Source: an uncultured Eubacteriales bacterium
GTDB lineage: Bacteria > Bacillota > Clostridia > Oscillospirales > Acutalibacteraceae
Reading direction: 5' to 3'
Length of the DNA stretch: 64,000 nt
NCBI GenBank assembly: GCA_900540235.1
Contig: UQEY01000001.1
Location: 62,001 to 126,000 of the forward strand
The stretch's first letter is position 1. Each line of letters opens with the position of its first letter. A model generated the notes under the pieces. The model was given only the letters and a program-made list of their open reading frames with translations, had not been told where the DNA came from and did not search any database. Made by a program: the position numbers and the translations under genes. This document shows positions 1-8,209 of the stretch, piece by piece.

Positions 1-1050
1 AAATACCATATCATTTGTGATTTCGTATGGGTTGTGGTCAATGTCTTTCATAGCGCAAACCATAGGCACGAGTCTGTCTAAATCATTTTCGTTCATTTCA
101 ATATCTGCAAGGCAGGTCGGAAGTGAAATTGACTTGTTAAATTCAAACATAGTTTTAAACATTTCCTCGTTCCTGTCAACAAGCAAAAGAATAAGCACAC
201 CGTAGCCTACAACTTCACCGTGAAGATGCCTTTGCTCAATGTGAGGATAAGAAGTAAGCGCATAAAATACTGCGTGAGCAAGTCCGGTGTTGTAGTCAAT
301 TATATGCTCTGCCGTTAAAAGGATAGACGCAATACCCGTTGTAACAATAATGGCAAGCAAAGCCTGTTCAACTTCAAAACTTGCAGTGCCCGATTTAAAA
401 TCATCAAGTGCTTTCTTTCCGTATTTTAGCAGGGGAGTAAGGCACATTTTACTTGCAGTAACACCGAGTGCGTGGTAGTGAACCAAATCTTCGCCCCTCG
501 AACTCATTTCAGATTCAAAATATTTTGCGTATGTATCGCCGATACCTGCCCACATAAATTTAGCCGGTGATTTTGCAATAACCGGAGTGTAAATAAAGCA
601 GTGCCTTGGAGGAGCGGTAAAGAAAAACGGCTCTTTAAAACTGCCGTCATCGTTATACATAATTGATACAGCAGTAGTACCTGCACAGTTAGAAGCAATG
701 GTAGGAAATGTAAAGATATCCTTTTTAGTCCTAAAAGCAAGTGCTTTTGCCGTGTCAAGCGCTTTACCGCCGCCTATTGCGAAAATGATATCGGCGTTTT
801 TTACAAGTTCGTTTCCTTCAAGCTTTTTAACATTTGCGTATGTAGCATCGCCGCCGTACCATAAAAAGCCTAAAATTTCAAGTTCACTGCCTTTGCAAGT
901 ATCAATAATCAAATTTTTAATCTTGCTTATAGCAGTTTTACCGCCTATGCAAATCGCTTTTTTCCCAAACGGTAAACAAATTTCGTTTATTTTTTCATAA
1001 ACATTATTGCCGATTGAATAGCTCGGCAATGATATAGAATAGTTTTCCAA
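1..1050 (-). CDS. Iron-containing alcohol dehydrogenase / glycerol dehydrogenase-like protein, C-terminus cut by window edge
   Basis: The minus strand reads open from a TTG start at 1050 (AGGAAG about 8 bases upstream, in-frame stop just before it) to the window edge, giving 350 codons. The translation has the group III metal-dependent dehydrogenase layout: an N-terminal dinucleotide-binding half with GGGKALDTAK at residues 93-102, then a helical half with likely metal ligands Asp172 (GIGDTYAKYF) and two later histidines (GLAHAVFYAL and RHLHGEVVGYG). Family members oxidise glycerol or related alcohols with NAD and usually run to about 360-370 residues, so only a short tail should be missing. 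The exact substrate cannot be told; some relatives act on glycerol-1-phosphate. The gene is divergent from the beta-helix operon. Confidence 0.85.
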   Translation of the reverse strand, partial: MENYSISLPSYSIGNNVYEKINEICLPFGKKAICIGGKTAISKIKNLIIDTCKGSELEILGFLWYGGDATYANVKKLEGNELVKNADIIFAIGGGKALDTAKALAFRTKKDIFTFPTIASNCAGTTAVSIMYNDDGSFKEPFFFTAPPRHCFIYTPVIAKSPAKFMWAGIGDTYAKYFESEMSSRGEDLVHYHALGVTASKMCLTPLLKYGKKALDDFKSGTASFEVEQALLAIIVTTGIASILLTAEHIIDYNTGLAHAVFYALTSYPHIEQRHLHGEVVGYGVLILLLVDRNEEMFKTMFEFNKSISLPTCLADIEMNENDLDRLVPMVCAMKDIDHNPYEITNDMVF

Positions 1051-1187
1051 AATATCTACTTCCTATATATAAAAGATAAATAATTATAACATTATATAAT
1101 GCTAATGTCAATTATGTCAAAACCTGCTTTGCATTATTATTTAAAATTTTGAAAAAATAATACGGAATGTGTAGGGTGGTGATAAAA

Positions 1188-2078
1188 TTGAACAGTAGAT
1201 TTAAAGCACTTGTTATGAGCGTTATTTTCTTTTTTTGCATATTTACTTCTCTCGGTTTTACGATTTGCAGTGTTAGGGTGCTTAACGAAAACGGCGAAAC
1301 GGTAAAAAGTTATTATTCAACAGCCGATATTACAACTGCTTTGAGCCGAGCATTTGACTATACAAGCAAAAATGCAAACAAAAACAATATTTTAACCGTA
1401 AAAATTTCCAAGGGAACATATAATGTCAAATCAACTGTTCATCTTTCAAGCTATACGGTTGTTGATTTAAACTATTCTGTTATTAAAAATGCAAATTTTA
1501 AGCGAGGAAATATTTTTAAATCTCCTGAAGATAAAATTTATCCAAAGTATTCTTCGTTAACGCAATGCTCAATAATCAACGGTACTTTGGATGGTAATTA
1601 TAATCGTAATCGCTCTTGCATTTTGCGTCTTTGCCATTCAAATAACATAAAAATATATAATGTAACTTTTCTTAATAATTATTTTTCCCACCATGCTGAA
1701 CTTGCCGCCTGTCAAAATGTTACTTTTTTTAATTGTACTTTTAACGGTCAGGTTTCTGACCTTAATATAAGTTCTTCCGAAGCAATTCAAATCGATATTC
1801 TTGACAGAATTCACTTTTATGGTTTCACTTCTTACGATAATACTATGAACGATAATATAACTATCGAAAAGTGCACATTTAAAAATGTTTACAGAGGCGT
1901 CGGTACTCATAATTATTTTAAAGATATGTACCAAACAAATATTACGATAATCGATTGCACCTTTCAAAATATAACCGACTGCGCAATATCTGCCGTCAAT
2001 TTTAAAAACATTAAATTCACAAACAATAAATTTCTAAATTGTAAATATTCTGCATTTTACCGTGATAACGGCAAATAA
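1188..2078 (+). CDS. Secreted right-handed beta-helix (pectate-lyase-like fold) protein
   Basis: The start is taken as TTG at 1188 because GGGTGGTG lies a few bases upstream; an in-frame ATG at 1167 lacks such a site. The product is about 296 residues. An N-terminal hydrophobic stretch (LVMSVIFFFCIFTSLGF) acts as a signal peptide or membrane anchor. The rest has regularly spaced short strands rich in Asn (NNIKIYNVTFLNN, NVTFFNCTFNG, NITIEKCTFKN, NITIIDCTFQN) typical of parallel beta-helix proteins. That fold occurs in polysaccharide lyases and glycosidases, but no catalytic residues can be named here. The gap to the radical SAM maturase is 54 bases, which suggests co-transcription. A non-enzymatic adhesin is the alternative. 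Confidence 0.65.
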   Translation: MNSRFKALVMSVIFFFCIFTSLGFTICSVRVLNENGETVKSYYSTADITTALSRAFDYTSKNANKNNILTVKISKGTYNVKSTVHLSSYTVVDLNYSVIKNANFKRGNIFKSPEDKIYPKYSSLTQCSIINGTLDGNYNRNRSCILRLCHSNNIKIYNVTFLNNYFSHHAELAACQNVTFFNCTFNGQVSDLNISSSEAIQIDILDRIHFYGFTSYDNTMNDNITIEKCTFKNVYRGVGTHNYFKDMYQTNITIIDCTFQNITDCAISAVNFKNIKFTNNKFLNCKYSAFYRDNGK

Positions 2079-2132
2079 CACTTGTCTAATTTTTATTTTT
2101 GTTATATACTTAAAAAGTTAGAAGGTGATTTA

Positions 2133-3209
2133 ATGCCGATATCGGTTATGCTAAAACCGGCGTCAAGTAATTGTAATCTGGCGTGTGAATACTGTTTTTA
2201 TCATTCTCTGTCTTCTAATCGCAAAGATTTTTCAAAGGGCTTTATGAGTGAAAATACTGCAAAAAGAGTGGTTGACACTGCGCTTGAATTTGCAAATGGG
2301 ACAGATGTTTATTTCACCTTTCAAGGCGGTGAGCCGCTTCTTTGTCCGTTAGATTTTTATAAGTCTTTTGTGTCTTATGCAAAAAAAGCTAATATTTGCG
2401 GTTCAAAAATTAACTATTGTCTACAAACCAACGGTACACTTATTAATGATGAAAATGCATTGTTTTTTAAGCAGAACAATTTTTTAATCGGTGTGTCGCT
2501 TGACGGTGACGAGGAAGTTAATAAATATCGTGTTTATAAAGACGGCAGAAATTCGTTTAACGATATTATGAACGGTATTGAAATACTAAAAAAGCATAAT
2601 GTTTCGTTTAATGTACTTTCCGTTCTTACTAAAAATACGGCGCTTAATTTTAGGAAGGCATATCGCTTTTTTAAATCAAATGATTTAAGGTATATCCAGT
2701 TTATTCTCGGTCTTAAACCGCTTGAGGGCGAGTATGACAATGATATGTATATGAACGATGATGACTATGCTTATTTTTTAACAAAATGCTTTAATATTTA
2801 TTATAACGACTATATGCGTGGCGATTATGTTTCGGTGCGTACTTTTGATAATTACATATCTTTGGTAAATGCAGGCAATGCCGAGCAGTGCGGTATGAAC
2901 GGCTTTTGCTCAACACAGTTTGTTGTTGAAGGTGACGGAAGCGTTTATCCTTGTGACTTTTATTGCACGGATGAATGGCTTCTCGGCAATATTAATGATT
3001 TATCGTTTAAAGAACTTTATAAAATGCCTAAATGTGTTGAATTTTTAAAAAGTTCATTTAAACTTAATGACGGTTGCAAAAATTGCGGGTATTTTTATAT
3101 TTGCCGTGGCGGTGGTTGCAAGCGTAACCGTCAAAGCAGTGATTACTGCAAGGCTTATAAAGAATTCTTTTCTCAGTGCGAATATAAACTTAAACAGCTA
3201 AAAAAGTAG
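2133..3209 (+). CDS. Radical SAM/SPASM enzyme of the anaerobic sulfatase-maturase type
   Basis: ATG 2133 follows GAAGGTG; the reading frame opens earlier but without a ribosome site. In the 358-residue product the radical SAM cluster motif is CNLACEYC (Cys14, Cys18, Cys21). A C-terminal SPASM region carries cysteines in NGFCSTQF, YPCDFYCTD and CKNCGYFYICRGGGC, enough for two auxiliary 4Fe-4S clusters. This architecture matches anSME enzymes, which convert a Cys or Ser of type I sulfatases to formylglycine in the cytosol. No sulfatase lies in the window, so the substrate may be encoded elsewhere or may be a different protein or peptide. The gene sits between a secreted beta-helix protein and a lipoprotein, all in one orientation. 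Confidence 0.85.
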   Translation: MPISVMLKPASSNCNLACEYCFYHSLSSNRKDFSKGFMSENTAKRVVDTALEFANGTDVYFTFQGGEPLLCPLDFYKSFVSYAKKANICGSKINYCLQTNGTLINDENALFFKQNNFLIGVSLDGDEEVNKYRVYKDGRNSFNDIMNGIEILKKHNVSFNVLSVLTKNTALNFRKAYRFFKSNDLRYIQFILGLKPLEGEYDNDMYMNDDDYAYFLTKCFNIYYNDYMRGDYVSVRTFDNYISLVNAGNAEQCGMNGFCSTQFVVEGDGSVYPCDFYCTDEWLLGNINDLSFKELYKMPKCVEFLKSSFKLNDGCKNCGYFYICRGGGCKRNRQSSDYCKAYKEFFSQCEYKLKQLKK

Positions 3210-3222
3210 GTGCTTATTAATT

Positions 3223-4137
3223 ATGAAAAAGGCGATATCTGTATTTTTATGTGCAACATTGATTTGCTCAATGTTTGCAGCTTGTTCCGATAATAAAAAT
3301 AAGGTTCAAGAGGAAAACTCAAAAAATAATGAAAATATAGAACTTAAAATAACTACCGACGCTCATTATGCTTCGCTTGATTCGAGTTCGCTTAAAGCGT
3401 ATGAAAAGCTTTGCAATGCAGTTCTCAATTATGAAAGTGAAGTAAAATTTAATACGGGTTTGACAGATGATGTCAATCAGCTTTTTTACACTTCTTTTCC
3501 GCAGTATGTACTTGTTGACGGTATTGATTTTCTTGATGATAACTCAGGCGTATCGATTACTTATGCCAACGACAGGGAAACTCAGGAAGCAAAGCTTAAA
3601 GAATTTAACAGTGCAATTTCGTCAATTATGAATGCCTGCAATTACGGTAAAGTGAGCAAAAATGAATATCTTTTTAATGTTTACACCTACATTACTCAAA
3701 ACTTTTCTGTTGATAACAGCATAACAACCGTATTTGATACCGCTATTCAAAAGAAAGGTATGAACTCAACATTAAGCGGTCTTTTTGAATATTTGCTTCT
3801 TCAGGCTGATATTAAAGCCTCTCATCTTATGAATATAGATTCTCAATCTATTGCTAAGATGATTTCTTTGGCTGATTTTAACGGACAAAAATATTTCTTT
3901 GATGTTACGAGTGAAATTGAAGATAATCAAGGCAAGGCTTTAAAATATTTTGCTATGGATACGGCAAGAGCGCAGAGTTCTTCACAAGGCTTTATGTTTA
4001 CCGACAATACTACTGCCGACACTATTGAAAATTCGACTTATTCTAAACTTGGAATGTCAACTTCATTCACAGTCGAATCGTCAAAGGTTAAAGTTTCTCT
4101 CAGAGGTAATGATGCTTTTGAATTCAATTTGGACTAA
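3223..4137 (+). CDS. Lipoprotein with a transglutaminase-like fold, probably non-catalytic
   Basis: This 304-residue protein starts 13 bases after the radical SAM gene. Its N-terminus is a lipoprotein signal peptide with a lipobox ending MFAAC (Cys20), so it should be anchored to the outer face of the membrane. Residues about 180-235 (GLFEYLLLQADIKASHL then ADFNGQKYFFDVTSE) resemble the core of transglutaminase-like domains, where a Cys precedes the helix and a His and Asp follow. The catalytic Cys and His are not evident here; only the Asp of FFDVTS remains. It is best read as a degenerate, possibly peptide- or glycan-binding member. The family call is tentative. Confidence 0.5.
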   Translation: MKKAISVFLCATLICSMFAACSDNKNKVQEENSKNNENIELKITTDAHYASLDSSSLKAYEKLCNAVLNYESEVKFNTGLTDDVNQLFYTSFPQYVLVDGIDFLDDNSGVSITYANDRETQEAKLKEFNSAISSIMNACNYGKVSKNEYLFNVYTYITQNFSVDNSITTVFDTAIQKKGMNSTLSGLFEYLLLQADIKASHLMNIDSQSIAKMISLADFNGQKYFFDVTSEIEDNQGKALKYFAMDTARAQSSSQGFMFTDNTTADTIENSTYSKLGMSTSFTVESSKVKVSLRGNDAFEFNLD

Positions 4138-4174
4138 ATTCACTTTATATACTACAATTTGATATGTTTGATAA

Positions 4175-4202
4175 AAAAGATACAAGAAATTGTATCTTTT
4201 TT
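4175..4202 (+). terminator. Rho-independent terminator after the lipoprotein gene
   Basis: AAAAGATACAA and TTGTATCTTTT pair around a four-base loop and run into a T tract. It closes the beta-helix/radical SAM/lipoprotein unit. Confidence 0.75.
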
Positions 4203-4203
4203 G

Positions 4204-4232
4204 TTGTATTTGTAAAAATGTTGTGTTACAAT
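4204..4232 (+). promoter_or_regulatory. Predicted SigA-type promoter for the GPH transporter
   Basis: TTGTAT and TACAAT are separated by 17 bases, just after the upstream terminator and about 30 bases before the transporter start, which has AAGGGGG as ribosome site. Confidence 0.55.
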
Positions 4233-4263
4233 ATGGCTTATGATTTAACTAAGGGGGATTAGT

Positions 4264-6786
4264 ATGGCTGAAAATGCTTCACTAAAACAAAAAGTGACGA
4301 CTCTTGTAGATAATGTCAAATATTATTGGAAAGAGCCGCCGAAAGGCAGATATATGTCTTTCAAAGAAATCGGTTCATACGCTTTCGGTGGTATCGGTGC
4401 ATATCTTATCGTTAGTATGAGCTATATTTGTATGCTTGCAACAACAAATGTATTTATTACAGGTACAATAGGTATTAACCCTACCGATATGTACATATTA
4501 TATGTAATTGCTACTCTTGCAAGTATTCCGCTTACCGGTCTTCGTGCTTCGATTGTTGATAACACTCGTAACAAAGCAGGTAAATATCGTCCATATATAC
4601 TTATGATGGGTATTCCGTCTGCGCTTCTTTTCATTGCGATGGTTTGGTTCCCTTATGACAAGCTTTCACTTGTTTTTGGCAACAACGAAGTTTTTGCAGG
4701 CAAAACAGCAGATTATCTTGCAAAATGTGTAATTCTTTTGCTCTTCAATGTTATTCTCCAGTTTGTATATATGTTCTTCTATGATGCATATGAAAACCTT
4801 ATTCATGTTCTTTCTCCAAACTCGCAGGAAAGAGCCGATGTTGCATCAATTAAGAGTATTATATATTCTCTCGGTCCATCGGTCGTAAACCTTATTATGC
4901 CTATCGTTGCTGAAAATGTATTCCATACGAATCAGACCGATATCCGTGTTTACAGACTTGTATTCCCAATCTTGGGTGTGCTCGGTTCCGCTCTTCTTGT
5001 TATCGTTTATGCTAACACAAGAGAAAAAATTATTCAGGCAAAAACTCATGTTATTCAAATTAAGTTTATTGATGCGTTTAAGGCTGTAGCCAAGAATAAG
5101 TATTTCTGGATAATTTCCCTTGCTGGTTGGATAGGCTTCCTTGAAACAGCGTATTCAAATATTCTTTATTGGCTTTATAACTACGGCGGCGCTTGCTCAG
5201 GTAATGTTTACGGTATTATCATAACTCTTAACGGTAACTCTGCTCTTTGGGGTATGATTATGGCACCGTTCTTTATCCGTAAGTATGGTAAAAAGAATGT
5301 TCAAATTGTAACCAACCTTCTTAATATCATATTCATTCTTGCAATGATTATCTTTACCGGAAAGATTACAAGCGCAACTATTTGGATGGTACTTCTTTGC
5401 CTTTACTGCAACGGTATCGTAGGTGCGTTTGCCCACATTCTTAACCCTGCTATTCAGGCTGATATCCGTGACTATCAGCAGTACAGAACAGGTGAAAGAA
5501 TTGACGGTATGTTTGCTGCAGTTGCAACTATCGGTTCGGTTATCACTCTTATCACATCTTCTGTTATTCCTACTCTTCAGGAAAAGCTCGGTATGAATGT
5601 TGAAACTGCAAGACAGGTTGTTAATAATTCAGCTCTTATGGCTCGTAAACTTCCGGGTAATGCTGAAACTATCGGTCAAATGCTCCAGCAGCAGGCAGCT
5701 AACGGTCAGGATATTTTTAACGCTTCCAATGCTCTTTATGATGTTGACGGCGTTCTTATTCCTCTTCTTCGTATACTTATTATTGTTGCCGCTGTAGGTG
5801 CTACACTTAATGTTATTCCGTTCTTCTTCTATGATTTTACCGAGAAGAAGCAAAAAGCGGTAGTTCGTGTACTTAAAGTTCGTGCTCTTTTTGAAGACTA
5901 TGCTAATGATGCTTTAAGCGATAAGGAACTCGTTGAAGCTATCGACCTTGTTAATAACGCAAGGGAAATGGCTGTCGCTACTCCTAAAAAAGTATCAAAG
6001 AACGACTATAAGCACCTTAAAGGCAAAGAGAAGAAAGCTGCTAAAAAAGCTTACCGTGAAGCACTCGAATTTAATGAAGAAATCGAAACTTCACAGTTTG
6101 TTTGCGCAGAACTTGACAAGTTCAATTCAGAAAATGTTATGCGTCAGGTTGCTCTTTACCAAAAGGTATATGATGACGGTCTTGAAGGTATCGTAAATAT
6201 GGATGTTAATGCAGTTAAGGCTGAACTTGCTACTGCTAAAGCACTTCCGAAGAATAACGCACAACAGAAAGAAATTCGTAAGATTGAAATCGAACTTGCC
6301 AAGAAGAAGCTTGCATCTCATAAAAATTATGTTAAGCACTTCGGTTCGGTTAACGAATTTAAAGAACCTGAAATGTCTGTTCTTGAAAGCTATTTTGCAG
6401 TTGAAGACAAATGCGACGATAAGCTTGAAGAACTTAACAAGGAACTTCACGAAGCTAAGAAAGCTAAGGACAGCGGTGAAGTTGCTAAGATTAAGGCAGA
6501 CATGAAAAAATATGCAGATGAGCGTAAAAATGCCCGTAAAGCTTCTAAAGCTGAAATGGATAAGCACGCTATGTTCAATCGTGCCGCTGATGCATATATC
6601 ACTTCTCGTAAGCTCCTCGTTCAGCAGGAAAACTTTAAGCACCTTGATGAAATTGCAGCTCAGTATGACGAAGCTAAGGCAAGAGCCGAAGCTGAAGAAA
6701 AGGCTAAAGACCTTGAAAACGAGCGTAAGCGTAAGGAACTTGAAACAGAACTTGCTAAGCGTAAAGCTGCAAGAAAAAAGAAATAA
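4264..6786 (+). CDS. GPH-family (glycoside-pentoside-hexuronide:cation) symporter with long charged C-terminal tail
   Basis: This is an 840-residue protein. Residues about 25-525 form a 12-helix MFS-like transporter. They begin KEIGSYAFGGIGAYL and contain the loop DNTRNKAGKYRPYI and the segment DIRDYQQYRTGERIDGMFAA, typical of GPH symporters that import disaccharides or glycosides with Na+ or H+. From about residue 530 to the end there are roughly 310 residues of Lys/Glu/Ala-rich sequence without membrane segments, ending KRKELETELAKRKAARKKK, predicted to be cytoplasmic helices or coiled coil. GPH proteins usually have 450-500 residues. The tail has no recognised domain and is not a PTS IIA domain as found in LacS. 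The gene is transcribed alone between two terminators. Confidence 0.85.
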   Translation: MAENASLKQKVTTLVDNVKYYWKEPPKGRYMSFKEIGSYAFGGIGAYLIVSMSYICMLATTNVFITGTIGINPTDMYILYVIATLASIPLTGLRASIVDNTRNKAGKYRPYILMMGIPSALLFIAMVWFPYDKLSLVFGNNEVFAGKTADYLAKCVILLLFNVILQFVYMFFYDAYENLIHVLSPNSQERADVASIKSIIYSLGPSVVNLIMPIVAENVFHTNQTDIRVYRLVFPILGVLGSALLVIVYANTREKIIQAKTHVIQIKFIDAFKAVAKNKYFWIISLAGWIGFLETAYSNILYWLYNYGGACSGNVYGIIITLNGNSALWGMIMAPFFIRKYGKKNVQIVTNLLNIIFILAMIIFTGKITSATIWMVLLCLYCNGIVGAFAHILNPAIQADIRDYQQYRTGERIDGMFAAVATIGSVITLITSSVIPTLQEKLGMNVETARQVVNNSALMARKLPGNAETIGQMLQQQAANGQDIFNASNALYDVDGVLIPLLRILIIVAAVGATLNVIPFFFYDFTEKKQKAVVRVLKVRALFEDYANDALSDKELVEAIDLVNNAREMAVATPKKVSKNDYKHLKGKEKKAAKKAYREALEFNEEIETSQFVCAELDKFNSENVMRQVALYQKVYDDGLEGIVNMDVNAVKAELATAKALPKNNAQQKEIRKIEIELAKKKLASHKNYVKHFGSVNEFKEPEMSVLESYFAVEDKCDDKLEELNKELHEAKKAKDSGEVAKIKADMKKYADERKNARKASKAEMDKHAMFNRAADAYITSRKLLVQQENFKHLDEIAAQYDEAKARAEAEEKAKDLENERKRKELETELAKRKAARKKK

Positions 6787-6796
6787 TTTAATATTT

Positions 6797-6832
6797 AAAA
6801 TAACTCCCTTGATTTTAAGGGAGTTATTTTTT
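6797..6832 (+). terminator. Rho-independent terminator after the GPH transporter
   Basis: AAAATAACTCCCTT pairs with AAGGGAGTTATTTT around a short loop, followed by Ts. Confidence 0.85.
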
Positions 6833-6843
6833 ACTAAAAAAAT

Positions 6844-6871
6844 AAAGGTCGTACCAATCAGTACGACCTTT
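6844..6871 (-). terminator. Rho-independent terminator after rodA
   Basis: AAAGGTCGTAC pairs with GTACGACCTTT. On the minus strand the hairpin is followed by a run of Ts and lies about 20 bases past the rodA stop codon. Confidence 0.8.
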
Positions 6872-6889
6872 AATCTTTTTACTATTAAA

Positions 6890-8035
6890 TTAAGTGTAAA
6901 ACAATGTTTTTGTGTTCGGTTTAGAAAATCTGTAAACACTCATTTCAATGCCGAGCGCAAGATAGATGCAAAGCGACGACGAACCACCCGCAGAGAAAAG
7001 GGGAAGTGTGATACCGATACTCGGCAAAATCGAAAGCTCCATACCTATATTAACAAACATCTGTGCAAAAAGCATAACCGAAATACCACTGCACATTAAA
7101 TAACCTACATTATCTCTTGCTTTAAGACCTGTTGACATAACCCTGATTATAAGCACTGCAAGAATAATAATTACCGCAAGTGCACCGATATAACCGAGTT
7201 CTTCACCCGCAACGGTTAAAATCATATCACTCTCATTAACAGGAACAGAGCCGCTTTGCGTCATACTGCCGTTTAAATATCCCTCGCCGAGCCAACCGCC
7301 GCTGCCAAGCGCAATTTTGCCGTTGGTTTGCTGATAAAGAACATCTTTATATTGCTCAGGGTAAAACAGCGCAGTAATTCTTTCACGCTGAACGCCGTTG
7401 ATGATATTAAGCTTCCATGCCGCAACGAAGCCGACAAGAATAGCACAAATACCTGCAACAAAGTAGCCTATATTAACCCTTGCGAAGAATAACATTCCTA
7501 TAAACATAACAAGGAAAATAAGGGCAGAGCCTGCGTCACCTGTAAGAAGAACAAGGCCGATAGGAATCATACCGTGAATAACGAGCGGTATGATTGTTTT
7601 AAGCCTGTCAATATGGTCTTTCACCATATCAAGGTGATACGAAAATGAAATTATAAAGCCTACTTTTAAAAGCTCGGAAGTTTGAAAGTAAAACACACCG
7701 AGGTCAAGCCAACTCTTAGCGTCCGGTCTGTCGGGGTTAACCGCAGTACCAAACAAAAGCGTAACAATCATAAGCAGTATGCAACCGCCGGCGATTATGG
7801 GCCAAAGCTTAGATATAATTTCATAGTCAATATTGCAAACAAGAAGTGCAAAAACAATACCTGCTAAGGTTGATATAAGCATACTTTTTACACCGCTTGC
7901 AATAACCTGTCCGTCTTTGAGCGTTGAATATGTTGCACTGTAAACAAGTGCAAGTCCGTAGCAAGAGCCGATTAATGCGGTGACAAGTGTTACAAAATCA
8001 AGTCCGCTAAAAAATCCAACTCTTTTTTTATTCAA
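6890..8035 (-). CDS. rodA: FtsW/RodA/SpoVE-family peptidoglycan glycosyltransferase, RodA-like
   Basis: The start is taken as TTG 8035 because GAAAGGAG lies 7 bases upstream; an earlier ATG at 8068 has no ribosome site and would put a charged stretch in front. The 381-residue protein has about ten membrane helices and SEDS hallmarks: LVYSATY in the first helix, SWLDLGVFYFQTSELLKVGFI, a large loop with KIALGSGGWLGEGYLNGSMTQ, and NESDMILTVAGEELG. SEDS proteins polymerise lipid II together with a class B penicillin-binding protein in the elongasome or divisome. RodA is favoured over FtsW by overall similarity, but no PBP or mre gene is adjacent to confirm it. Confidence 0.85.
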   Translation of the reverse strand: MNKKRVGFFSGLDFVTLVTALIGSCYGLALVYSATYSTLKDGQVIASGVKSMLISTLAGIVFALLVCNIDYEIISKLWPIIAGGCILLMIVTLLFGTAVNPDRPDAKSWLDLGVFYFQTSELLKVGFIISFSYHLDMVKDHIDRLKTIIPLVIHGMIPIGLVLLTGDAGSALIFLVMFIGMLFFARVNIGYFVAGICAILVGFVAAWKLNIINGVQRERITALFYPEQYKDVLYQQTNGKIALGSGGWLGEGYLNGSMTQSGSVPVNESDMILTVAGEELGYIGALAVIIILAVLIIRVMSTGLKARDNVGYLMCSGISVMLFAQMFVNIGMELSILPSIGITLPLFSAGGSSSLCIYLALGIEMSVYRFSKPNTKTLFYT

Positions 8036-8148
8036 TTTTAATCTCCTTTCGGTTTTATGATAAACCAAAATATATACTTATTATATTAAAATATATTGTG
8101 CCAAATAAGTCAAGTGAAATTTGTGAATTTTTTGTATTAAATTAATGG

Positions 8149-8177
8149 TTGGAATATTGTATATTATGTGTTATACT
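8149..8177 (+). promoter_or_regulatory. Predicted SigA-type promoter for fhs
   Basis: TTGGAA and TATACT are separated by 17 bases. The -10 lies 32 bases before the fhs start codon. Confidence 0.6.
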
Positions 8178-8209
8178 ATATAGCAAGTTAAATAGTAAAG
8201 AGGTTTTTT

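Noticed and set aside
2133..4137. RiPP cluster around the radical SAM/SPASM gene
   Set aside because: No short precursor frame with a good ribosome site was found beside it, and the enzyme resembles sulfatase maturases more than peptide maturases.
6127..6939. A 270-codon open frame on the minus strand opposite the transporter tail
   Set aside because: It mirrors the Lys/Glu-rich tail as Phe/Leu-rich sequence, has no ribosome site and crosses the terminator; the plus-strand frame has the normal codon pattern.
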